Source of the DNA: Paraprevotella sp.
Lineage (GTDB): Bacteria; Bacteroidota; Bacteroidia; Bacteroidales; Bacteroidaceae
DNA: 9,093 nucleotides
Direction of reading: 5' to 3'
Assembly (NCBI GenBank): GCA_017630975.1
Contig: JAGBUF010000293.1
Span: 1 to 9,093, forward strand
The position numbers and the translations under genes are program-made. Every line of letters starts with the position of its first letter. Positions within the stretch are counted from its first letter, which is position 1. Below the pieces are notes generated by a model. It was not told the DNA's origin and did no database searches. It saw nothing but the letters and a program-made list of their open reading frames with translations. Below, piece after piece: positions 1 through 6,357 of the stretch.

Positions 1-1802
1 ACTATACAGCACGTGCCATCGGTGCCTATCAGAATGCAGCTCGCTATAATTACAAAGACAGCATCGGGTACTTATATCTTGCTGAAATGCAACGCAAAAA
101 CGGAGAGTACAAGAAAGCTGCGGAGAATTATGAAATCTACCTACAATACCAACCGGACGACGTATTGGCACGTAATGCCTTGAAAGGTTGCCAACTCGCT
201 CCCATCTGGAAGAATCATCCTACTCTCTATACCATCAAGAAAGAACCCATGTTCAATGGCAGAAGGACGGACTATTGTCCGATGCTTGTAGGTGACGACA
301 TGGAACACCTTTATTTCTCTTCCACCCGACCACAGGCTACAGGTAATGAAGTGAGTGGTATTACAGGCATTAAACCCGGTGACTTTTTCATGGCGAAAAA
401 AGACGAACAAGGAAAATGGCAACAACCGGAACTCATAGAGTCAGAGATCAACAGCGAATATGACGAGGGGGCATGCTGCTTCTCTCCTGATGGAAAAACC
501 ATGTATTTCACTCGTTGCACACATGACCCTGAATATCCTCGCTATGCACAGATTTACACTTCTGAGCGTTCCGATGCCAGTTGGGGTGCCCCTAAATTAC
601 TGGAGATTGCCAAAGATACTCTCTCTTCATTTGCGCATCCCACCATATCCCCGGACGGTTCTTGGTTATATTTCGTTTCTGATATGCCGGGTGGTATCGG
701 TGGATTGGATATTTGGCGCATCCAAATCACACAACAGGGTTTAGGAGGCGTAGATAATCCTGGCGAACCCATCAATACTCCAGGCGATGAAATGTTCCCA
801 TCCTTCCGTCCTAACGGCGATTTGTATTTTTCATCAAACGGTCATGTTGGAATGGGTGGTTTGGACCTTTTCAAAGCAGAGATGGATAGCACAGGCAATT
901 GGAGTGTGGAGAACCTCAAATACCCCATGAATTCAATGGCCGATGACTTTGGAATTACATTTGACGGACTACACAACAGAGGTTTCTTCTGCACTAATCG
1001 TGGTGATGGTCGTGGATGGGATCACATCATGAGTTTTTCCTGCCCGGAGGTTTTGATTACCGTCAAAGGATGGGTATATGAGAAAGATGGTTATGAATTA
1101 CCAGAAGCACAAGTTTACATGGTGGGTAATGATGGAACCAACCTGAAATTGAGCGTCAAGAGCGATGGTTCGTTTACACAAGAAATCAAGCCTTTGGTGG
1201 ATTACGTATTCTTAGGAACCTGCAAGGGCTATTTAAACCATAAAGAAGAACTACGCGCTGACACCAGCAATGTCAGCAAAGAATACACGTTACAATTTGA
1301 GTTGGCATCAATCACCGCACCGGTGTTGGTTCGCAATGTGCTATATGAATTTGACAGTGCCGATTTGACTGCGTCCTCAACAGAATCTTTGGACTCATTA
1401 ACACTCTTGATGAACGAGAATCCGAACATCACAATCGAATTGAGCGCACATTGCGACTATAGGGGTAACGATGAGTACAACATCAGACTATCACAACGCA
1501 GGGCGGAATCAGTAGTGAATTACCTCATCGCTCAAGGTGTTGCCAGTGACCGCTTGACACCTGTGGGATATGGAGAGACTCAACCGAAGGTCATCAAGAA
1601 GAAATTGGCAGAACGCTACCCGTTCCTACATGAAAACGACACTCTGACCGAAGCCTTTATCTTGAAGCTACCGGAAGAACAACAAGAAATCTGCAATGCG
1701 TTGAACAGACGTACTGAGTTCCGCGTACTACGTACCACATATGGGTTGTTCAACACCCAACAAACGGAGCAGAAAAAAAACGAAGTTGAAGAACAACGCT
1801 AA
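1..1802 (+). CDS. OmpA-family envelope protein with TPR, PD40 propeller and carboxypeptidase-regulatory-like domains (5' partial, PorE-like)
   Basis: The reading frame is open from base 3, so the true start lies left of the window; the Met codon at 87 is internal. Numbered from that Met, the protein has: a TPR-like region (the preceding 28 codons to about residue 35, with repeated Ala/Tyr-rich helices such as KKAAENYEIYL); PD40-type propeller repeats at about 130-142 (CFSPDGKTMYF), 184-197 (HPTISPDGSWLYF) and 236-250, with GGLDIW and GGLDLF blade motifs; a beta-sandwich resembling carboxypeptidase-regulatory domains at about 323-404; and a C-terminal OmpA domain at about 415-552. In the OmpA domain, Asp457 and Arg472 (in LSQRRAESV) match the residues that bind diaminopimelate in peptidoglycan. 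The order of domains is that of PorE (PG1058) of the Porphyromonas type IX secretion system. I infer a periplasmic or outer-membrane protein tethered to peptidoglycan. The lipoprotein signal expected in such proteins would be off-window. The stop overlaps the end of the convergent methyltransferase gene. Confidence 0.9.
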   Translation, partial: YTARAIGAYQNAARYNYKDSIGYLYLAEMQRKNGEYKKAAENYEIYLQYQPDDVLARNALKGCQLAPIWKNHPTLYTIKKEPMFNGRRTDYCPMLVGDDMEHLYFSSTRPQATGNEVSGITGIKPGDFFMAKKDEQGKWQQPELIESEINSEYDEGACCFSPDGKTMYFTRCTHDPEYPRYAQIYTSERSDASWGAPKLLEIAKDTLSSFAHPTISPDGSWLYFVSDMPGGIGGLDIWRIQITQQGLGGVDNPGEPINTPGDEMFPSFRPNGDLYFSSNGHVGMGGLDLFKAEMDSTGNWSVENLKYPMNSMADDFGITFDGLHNRGFFCTNRGDGRGWDHIMSFSCPEVLITVKGWVYEKDGYELPEAQVYMVGNDGTNLKLSVKSDGSFTQEIKPLVDYVFLGTCKGYLNHKEELRADTSNVSKEYTLQFELASITAPVLVRNVLYEFDSADLTASSTESLDSLTLLMNENPNITIELSAHCDYRGNDEYNIRLSQRRAESVVNYLIAQGVASDRLTPVGYGETQPKVIKKKLAERYPFLHENDTLTEAFILKLPEEQQEICNALNRRTEFRVLRTTYGLFNTQQTEQKKNEVEEQR

Positions 1803-3247
1803 TCCTCACACCGACCACCCAACAAACAGAATGGCGACAAATGCGAACTTCTAATCTTCCATTCTTGCGGATAAAGATTATTCGCCCTTCCTCCTACATT
1901 TTTTACAAAACCCAATGGCATCCCTGCAAAACAGACCAAGACAAAACCACGAGCCACGTCTGAGGGTAAGATCAATACTTCTTTACGTAAATAAGCGACA
2001 GCTTGCTGATAAGTGAGTTCCACACATGGAAAGGAAGATGTATTCAAATCAAGACTCATCGCCAATGAATGCGAAGGCATCCAATCCTTCCCTTTCATAG
2101 TAGCCACTGTTATTGACTTTTGAAGTACTTTTAAATGCTCCTCCAATACCAACACATAAGGTTGTAAGCTCCGACGTATAGCCGTCAGTTCATCATCATA
2201 CACCTGGAAATCATATTCTTCGGAAGAGAGCAACCATGACTTGCATTCCTCAGGGGCAACATTCTTCTTGATATTATTCCCCTTTTTATGATGCTTATTC
2301 TTAGATATTCGTTTGTTTTCAGAATGATCTATATCGTCATCCCACTTCTTTCTTAAAACGGAGAGGAAGAAACCTTCACCACGCACAAACCCCTGCAGAA
2401 AATGGTATACGGAAGTGACCTTTTCGGGGATAAGACTTCCTATAACGCCCCACTCTTCAGGGACTTGCAAAGGAAGAATTTCAGCCCCCAACTCATCGGC
2501 TATCCATTTCACATTTTCTTCGTCCTCGTACTGGTTAAGAGTACAAGTGCTATACACTAATACACCTCCCGGTTTCAACGATGGCCATATATCCTGCAGT
2601 ATTTCACGCTGCCGCTCACTACACACGTTTACATAGTCCGTGCTCCATCCTGTCACTGCATCTTCCTCTTTCCTAAACATTCCTTCACCCGAACAAGGTA
2701 CATCTGTTATGATCAAGTCAAAGAATTGCTTCAATGGAGCGAAATCATGTGGATAATTATTCGTGACGACCACGTCCGAATGCCCCCACTTCATCATATT
2801 CTCAGCCAACACCTGTGCCCTTGCCCTGATAGGTTCATTGCTGACCAACAAACTACCATCCGGCAACAAGGAACGGGCATGCGTTGATTTACCACCTGGA
2901 GCTGCACAAAGATCCAACGCCACCACCGGTTGATGGATGTATTGCCGTAATGCACATTCCAAGAACATGGAGGATGCTTCCTGCACATAATAACCACCGG
3001 CATGAAACAAAGGATCGGAAGTAAATGACGGACGGCTTTTCAAATAAAATCCGGCTGTCGCCCACGGAACAACCGTATCAAACTCCGGACATTCCGATGG
3101 CGTGAATATTTTACGTACTTTATTGGTATTCATACGGACACTGACAGATGGAGAATCATACAAGGCCTGTTCAAAATGCCCATAACGTTCCTCTCCCAAC
3201 AACTTTTCAGCGTAATCCTTGAATTCTTGTGGTATGGCAGTCTGCAT
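1799..3247 (-). CDS. rsmF: RsmF-like RNA cytosine-C5 methyltransferase (NOL1/NOP2/Sun family)
   Basis: This enzyme uses S-adenosylmethionine to methylate carbon 5 of a cytidine, most likely in 16S rRNA. Visible features are an N-terminal RNA-binding segment (about 1-90), then the Rossmann-fold catalytic core: motif I DLCAAPGGK at 112-120, the acidic ribose-binding Glu138 after strand 2, motif IV DVPCSGEGMF at 182-191 with Cys185, and motif VI VYSTCTLNQYEDEENV with the nucleophile Cys235. A lysine- and asparagine-rich linker spans about 302-331. The C-terminal part, with PLGFVKNVGGRANNLYP, resembles the PUA-like RNA-binding region of RsmF. The length of 482 residues is close to E. coli RsmF (479), and there is no NusB-like domain as in RsmB. 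The exact target base cannot be read from sequence. The gene is divergent from thyA, and its stop codon overlaps the OmpA-family gene by 4 bases, so the two converge with no visible terminator between them. Confidence 0.92.
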   Translation of the reverse strand: MQTAIPQEFKDYAEKLLGEERYGHFEQALYDSPSVSVRMNTNKVRKIFTPSECPEFDTVVPWATAGFYLKSRPSFTSDPLFHAGGYYVQEASSMFLECALRQYIHQPVVALDLCAAPGGKSTHARSLLPDGSLLVSNEPIRARAQVLAENMMKWGHSDVVVTNNYPHDFAPLKQFFDLIITDVPCSGEGMFRKEEDAVTGWSTDYVNVCSERQREILQDIWPSLKPGGVLVYSTCTLNQYEDEENVKWIADELGAEILPLQVPEEWGVIGSLIPEKVTSVYHFLQGFVRGEGFFLSVLRKKWDDDIDHSENKRISKNKHHKKGNNIKKNVAPEECKSWLLSSEEYDFQVYDDELTAIRRSLQPYVLVLEEHLKVLQKSITVATMKGKDWMPSHSLAMSLDLNTSSFPCVELTYQQAVAYLRKEVLILPSDVARGFVLVCFAGMPLGFVKNVGGRANNLYPQEWKIRSSHLSPFCLLGGRCED

Positions 3248-3268
3248 AAATCATTTACTTCTTGAGGA

Positions 3269-3276
3269 TAAAATTA
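3269..3276 (-). promoter_or_regulatory. Candidate -7 box for the rsmF-like gene
   Basis: On the minus strand this reads TAATTTTA, seven of eight bases to the Bacteroidetes TAnnTTTG element, about 22 bases before the ATG. A TTG lies roughly 20 bases further upstream, near where the -33 element would sit. The region is AT-rich, so a chance match is possible. Confidence 0.3.
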
Positions 3277-3338
3277 AACAAAAAAAATGGGGGACACAAC
3301 TATTCATCATTTTATAGCTCCAAATACAAGAAAAAAAC

Positions 3339-3346
3339 TAACTTTG
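3339..3346 (+). promoter_or_regulatory. Promoter -7 box of thyA-folA
   Basis: The sequence TAACTTTG is a full match to the Bacteroidetes sigma-ABfr -7 consensus TAnnTTTG. Transcription would begin around 3353, leaving a leader of about 20 bases before the thyA ATG at 3375. I find no clear TTTG at the -33 position. It lies in the 127-bp divergent intergenic region shared with the rsmF-like gene. Confidence 0.6.
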
Positions 3347-3374
3347 TAAAAAGAAAGCATAAATCAAATTTCCC

Positions 3375-4169
3375 ATGAAACAATACCTTGATTTACTTCA
3401 ACGAATTCTGGATGAAGGAGTAGAGAAGACAGACCGTACCGGAACAGGCACAATCAGTATCTTCGGTCATCAAATGCGTTTTAACCTGGAAGAGGGTTTC
3501 CCGATGCTCACCACTAAAAAATTGCATTTAAAATCCATTATACATGAATTATTGTGGTTTCTGCAAGGGGATACCAACGTAAAATACCTACAGGAAAACG
3601 GGGTGCGTATATGGAATGAATGGGCTGATGAAAATGGTAATCTCGGACACATATACGGCTACCAATGGCGATCATGGCCTGACTATAAAGGTGGATTCAT
3701 TGACCAAATTCAAGAGGCTGTTGATACCATCAAAAACCATCCCGACTCACGCCGTATCATTGTCAGTGCATGGAATGTGGGTGACTTAGACAATATGAAC
3801 CTGCCTCCTTGCCATGCTTTCTTCCAATTCTACGTGGCAGACGGCAGATTAAGCCTGCAACTCTACCAACGCAGTGCAGACACCTTCCTCGGTGTACCAT
3901 TCAATATAGCCTCATACGCGCTACTATTACAAATGATGGCACAAGTGACAGGACTGAAAGCCGGTGATTTTGTGCACACTTTAGGTGACACACATATTTA
4001 CAAGAACCATTTGGAACAAGTGCAATTACAACTCAGTCGAGAGCCAAGACACTTGCCCAAGATGATCATCAATCCGGAAGTGAAGAGTATATTTGACTTC
4101 AAATTTGAAGATTTTACATTAGTGGACTACGACCCACACCCACACATCAAAGGGATTGTCTCCGTTTAA
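3375..4169 (+). CDS. thyA: Thymidylate synthase ThyA
   Basis: ThyA converts dUMP and 5,10-methylene-tetrahydrofolate to dTMP and dihydrofolate in the cytoplasm, the only de novo route to thymidylate in cells that use it. The protein has 264 residues, the same as E. coli ThyA, and key residues fall at the same numbers: Arg21 (phosphate binding) in DRTGTGT, Glu58, Arg126-Arg127, the catalytic Cys146 in [13 protein letters not shown], Asp169, Asn177, His207 and Tyr209. The sequence is complete from MKQYLDLL to IKGIVSV with no insertions. The start is fixed by family alignment; no Shine-Dalgarno sequence is visible, as is usual in Bacteroidetes. folA follows after 12 bases on the same strand, so the two are almost certainly co-transcribed from the TAACTTTG promoter upstream. 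The dihydrofolate made here is the substrate of the next gene product. Confidence 0.98.
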   Translation: MKQYLDLLQRILDEGVEKTDRTGTGTISIFGHQMRFNLEEGFPMLTTKKLHLKSIIHELLWFLQGDTNVKYLQENGVRIWNEWADENGNLGHIYGYQWRSWPDYKGGFIDQIQEAVDTIKNHPDSRRIIVSAWNVGDLDNMNLPPCHAFFQFYVADGRLSLQLYQRSADTFLGVPFNIASYALLLQMMAQVTGLKAGDFVHTLGDTHIYKNHLEQVQLQLSREPRHLPKMIINPEVKSIFDFKFEDFTLVDYDPHPHIKGIVSV

Positions 4170-4181
4170 TTACCGAACATT

Positions 4182-4682
4182 ATGATATCAATTATCGTTG
4201 CCATCGCACAAAACAATGCCATAGGGTTTGAAAACAAACTACTATATTGGTTGCCGGACGACTTGAAGCGCTTCAAGGCACTGACCACCGGACATACCAT
4301 CATCATGGGACGTAAAACCTTTGAATCACTTCCCAAAGGTGCACTTCCTAATAGAAGAAATATCGTATTGAGCAGAAATGCAACAACATCATTCCCCAAT
4401 ACTGAAGTGTTTACAAGTTTGGAGGACGCACTCGCTCACTGCAATAAAGAAGAAGAAATATTCATCATTGGAGGGGATAGTCTTTACAAGACTGCCATTC
4501 ATATAGCAGATAAACTATATATAACGGCAATAGATGACACACCTGTTCATGCTGATGCCTTTTTCCCTGACATTGATTCGGGAAAATGGAAACTTCATAC
4601 CCAAACACACCATGACAAAGATGAGAAACATGATTTTACCTTCTCGTTCATGGATTATATCAGAAAAGGAGAAAGTCAATGA
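4182..4682 (+). CDS. folA: Dihydrofolate reductase FolA
   Basis: FolA reduces dihydrofolate to tetrahydrofolate with NADPH, recycling the product of ThyA; it is the target of trimethoprim. The 166-residue protein aligns without gaps to the N-terminus of E. coli FolA: MISIIVAIAQ strand, Gly15 and Asn18 of the Met20 loop, the catalytic Asp27 in LPDDLKRF, the cofactor-binding GRKTFESLP at 43-51, the IIGGDSLY motif at 95-102, and Thr115 (equivalent of Thr113) in YITAID. One oddity is that residues 21-22, normally Pro-Trp, are Leu-Tyr here, with a Trp at 23. The ATG is fixed by the family and lies 12 bases after the thyA stop. The last codons form the left arm of the downstream hairpin terminator, so the end of the protein is constrained by an RNA structure as well. 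Confidence 0.97.
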   Translation: MISIIVAIAQNNAIGFENKLLYWLPDDLKRFKALTTGHTIIMGRKTFESLPKGALPNRRNIVLSRNATTSFPNTEVFTSLEDALAHCNKEEEIFIIGGDSLYKTAIHIADKLYITAIDDTPVHADAFFPDIDSGKWKLHTQTHHDKDEKHDFTFSFMDYIRKGESQ

Positions 4683-4697
4683 CTTTCTCCTTTTCTG
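4661..4697. terminator. Bidirectional terminator shared by folA and the Lrp-family gene
   Basis: An 18-base arm, CAGAAAAGGAGAAAGTCA (4661-4678), is repeated exactly as its reverse complement at 4680-4697, with a single central base. As RNA it folds into a stem of up to 17 bp with a 3-base loop, or a GC-richer 10-bp core (GGAGAAAGTC with GACTTTCTCC) preceded by AAAA and followed by TTTT. Because the structure is symmetric it works on both strands: it starts inside the last folA codons and lies 17 bases beyond the stop of the convergent regulator gene. Confidence 0.85.
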
Positions 4698-4713
4698 TCT
4701 TTAAACGATATCT

Positions 4714-5184
4714 TTATTGCTCACTCTGAGGAATCGGCATTTGCCTGTTAATGGCCTCATGGAACGAAATAATCGTTTCAGTACGCTGCAAACCTAATGG
4801 TTGCAACTTATCATGTATGATACTCAACATGTGATGATTGTTTTTTGCATAAATCTTGATGAACATATCATAGTCTCCTGTTGTATAATGACATTCCACC
4901 ACTTCCGGAATATTTCTCAATTCCTCTACTACTCTATCAAAATCAGAAGGATCTTTCAGGAATAAACCCATATAGGCACATGTCTCATATCCTATTTTCT
5001 CTGGATCAAGAAGATATTGTGACCCCTTGAGAACACCTAACTTCGTCAGTCGTTGCACACGTTGATGTATTGCAGCTCCAGAGACATTACATGCACGAGC
5101 CACCTCAAGAAACGGAATTCGCGCATCACTTGCTATTATCTTCAGAATTTTCTCATCAAGAGCATCAATATTGTTACTTCCCAT
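4714..5184 (-). CDS. Lrp/AsnC-family transcriptional regulator
   Basis: This 156-residue protein has the two-part layout of the Lrp/AsnC (feast/famine) family. Residues about 6-66 form the winged helix-turn-helix: LDEKILKIIASDARIPF, then the recognition helix around 35-46 (SGAAIHQRVQRL), then GVLKGSQYLLDPEKIGY. Residues about 68-145 form the RAM/effector domain used for oligomerisation and amino-acid binding, with the TGDYDMFIK motif at 102-110 matching the conserved Gly/Asp ligand-pocket segment. Family members bind DNA as dimers to octamers and respond to amino acids such as leucine or asparagine; which ligand applies here cannot be told. The gene has its own TACTTTTG promoter box and is separated from the upstream exb operon by a strong terminator, so it is probably monocistronic. 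A TGTATACA palindrome between the promoter box and the start could be a self-binding site. Confidence 0.94.
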   Translation of the reverse strand: MGSNNIDALDEKILKIIASDARIPFLEVARACNVSGAAIHQRVQRLTKLGVLKGSQYLLDPEKIGYETCAYMGLFLKDPSDFDRVVEELRNIPEVVECHYTTGDYDMFIKIYAKNNHHMLSIIHDKLQPLGLQRTETIISFHEAINRQMPIPQSEQ

Positions 5185-5205
5185 GTTTCTTTATATTTGT
5201 GTATA

Positions 5206-5213
5206 CAAAAGTA
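5206..5213 (-). promoter_or_regulatory. Promoter -7 box of the Lrp-family gene
   Basis: On the minus strand this reads TACTTTTG, an exact match to TAnnTTTG, 21 bases before the ATG at 5184. A TTTG occurs upstream but only 12 bases away, closer than the usual -33 position. The overlapping 8-base palindrome TGTATACA (5200-5207) could be an operator. Confidence 0.55.
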
Positions 5214-5247
5214 ATGAAAAGACAACAAAGTCCTACAGAAAAATCAT

Positions 5248-5277
5248 AAAAAAACGGCACCCGAAGATGCCGTTTTT
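5248..5277 (-). terminator. Intrinsic terminator of the exbB-exbD operon
   Basis: Read on the minus strand, an 8-bp stem (ACGGCATC pairing with GGTGCCGT, one G-U pair) closes a UUCG tetraloop through a C-G pair and is followed by seven T residues. Extra A-T pairs extend the stem base. It lies about 16 bases after the stop of the second exbD. A stable C(UUCG)G loop plus U-tract is a textbook rho-independent terminator. On the plus strand the equivalent hairpin would carry an A-C mismatch and no gene ends there. Confidence 0.9.
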
Positions 5278-5292
5278 AAATTCTGTATAATT

Positions 5293-5751
5293 CTAATTAC
5301 GTTTCGTTGCAGAGTAGTTAATTTTCAAAGCCCATGACTTACGCAACACCTCTTTGATATCGGTAATGATACCCATTTGTGTACCTTGGTCAACTTTCAA
5401 AGAAATAGTTTGCGCCGCCTGATCTGTCATCGTTGAACGTTCCTCAGCGATAAAGTCCATTACCTCACCCGGCTCTGCATAACGGTCGTTTAACTGTATA
5501 CGAGTACCAGAACCCATTACGGGACGCAATTGGTCAGTTGGAGGACCTACGTAGATAAATGATACCACGGACTTCTTCTCCAATTTTTCCAATTCAGTTC
5601 CTGCAGGTACGGTAAACTTCACCTTCAATGTCACCTCACGCATTGTTGTTACAATCATGAAGAAGAACAGAATGGTAAAAATCAAGTCAGGAAGTGAAGA
5701 GGTATTCAATTCCGGCATTTCTCGGCTTCCGTCTTTATTAAATCTTCCCAT
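5293..5751 (-). CDS. exbD: ExbD-family proton-channel subunit (second copy, exbD2)
   Basis: ExbD subunits sit with their single helix inside the ExbB pore and couple proton flow to a periplasmic domain. This 152-residue protein has a short basic cytoplasmic N-terminus, one transmembrane helix at about 21-37, and the conserved membrane aspartate as Asp22 in LPDLIFTILFFFMIV (equivalent of Asp25 in E. coli ExbD). The periplasmic domain (about 42-148) ends in the usual alpha/beta fold, with TISLKVDQGTQMGIITDIKEVLRK. It differs clearly from the first ExbD: the segment after the helix is shorter and there is no long C-terminal tail. Its ATG overlaps the stop of the preceding exbD by one base (TAATG) and is preceded by GGAGG, so translation is probably coupled. 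It is the last gene of the operon, ending just before a UUCG-loop terminator. The energized partner (TonB or other) is not in the window. Confidence 0.93.
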   Translation of the reverse strand: MGRFNKDGSREMPELNTSSLPDLIFTILFFFMIVTTMREVTLKVKFTVPAGTELEKLEKKSVVSFIYVGPPTDQLRPVMGSGTRIQLNDRYAEPGEVMDFIAEERSTMTDQAAQTISLKVDQGTQMGIITDIKEVLRKSWALKINYSATKRN

Positions 5752-6335
5752 TACTTGTTTCCTCCATAATTTTTAGGTTCAGCCTCAGAAATCTTCTGTG
5801 GATAATAGTCACGAATGGCTGCCTGATGCTCTTCATCCAATGCAGAATACATTCTTCCGAATTTAGCTTTACTCAATTCATCACGTAACTCATTATAGGC
5901 ACGAACCAACTCATTTTGTACTTGGAAATACACATTGTATGGTGTACCACGGTCTGTTTGAACTGAAATCACATGTTTGTCTGTTACGGCACATTGTCCG
6001 AGCAGAGGAATATTCTTCATGTGTTTTTCAGGCAAGTTCGGACTATTCGCGTCGTTCTTTACAAATTCCTTAGCCTTTTCACACAATTGTGCGATTTCGA
6101 TAAAGTCACCAGAACACATAATCTGTCCTGCCGCATTGACCTTTACGTTCAACACATTTCTCTCTTTTACGTCCATCTCAGCTTGTTCATCTTCAGGAGG
6201 AGGCGGCAAGCGTCTTGCCAAACCAGCATCCGTATCCATAGAAGTTGTCACAAGGAAGAAGATAAGCAAAATGAAAGAAATATCCGCAGTTGAACTGGCG
6301 TTCAAACTAGGTACTTTTCTCTTTTTTCTTGCCAT
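5751..6335 (-). CDS. exbD: ExbD-family proton-channel subunit (first copy, exbD1)
   Basis: This is the first of two ExbD-like subunits. It has 194 residues: a basic N-terminus (MARKKRKVPS), one transmembrane helix at about 17-33 with the proton-carrying aspartate Asp18 in STADISFILLIFFLVTTSM, a proline-rich turn (RLPPPPEDE, 42-50), and a periplasmic domain with HVISVQTDRGTPYNVYFQVQ. It is about 50 residues longer than E. coli ExbD (141). The extra length comes from an insertion around 92-118 and a charged tail after about 150 (KAKFGRMYSALDEEHQ...). Three cysteines at 74, 85 and 115 lie in the periplasmic part. It starts 22 bases after the four-helix protein gene and overlaps exbD2 by one base. 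The pairing of two unlike ExbDs suggests a heterodimer in one channel, which is inference from the known ExbB5-ExbD2 stoichiometry. Confidence 0.93.
   Translation of the reverse strand: MARKKRKVPSLNASSTADISFILLIFFLVTTSMDTDAGLARRLPPPPEDEQAEMDVKERNVLNVKVNAAGQIMCSGDFIEIAQLCEKAKEFVKNDANSPNLPEKHMKNIPLLGQCAVTDKHVISVQTDRGTPYNVYFQVQNELVRAYNELRDELSKAKFGRMYSALDEEHQAAIRDYYPQKISEAEPKNYGGNK
5761..5765 (-). promoter_or_regulatory. Shine-Dalgarno-like GGAGG before the second exbD
   Basis: GGAGG lies 9 bases before the ATG at 5751, inside the final Gly-Gly codons of the first exbD. Such sites are uncommon in Bacteroidetes, where most genes, including the others in this window, lack one. Combined with the TAATG overlap it supports the chosen start and a re-initiation mechanism, but the bases also simply encode glycine. 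Confidence 0.4.
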
Positions 6336-6357
6336 TTTCTTACTGTATTAGACGTTT

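Noticed and set aside
141..425. Minus-strand open frame of 94 codons
   Set aside because: It lies inside the OmpA-family gene on the other strand and shows no family features.
87..1802. A complete OmpA-family gene starting at ATG 87
   Set aside because: The 28 codons before it are open and read as TPR-like helix, so the true start is upstream of the window.
4166..4399. Minus-strand open frame of 77 codons
   Set aside because: It is antisense to the start of folA, which is unmistakable.
5977..6351. Plus-strand open frame of 124 codons with hydrophobic stretches
   Set aside because: It is the antisense of the first exbD gene, whose ExbD motifs are clear; the hydrophobicity mirrors the opposite strand.
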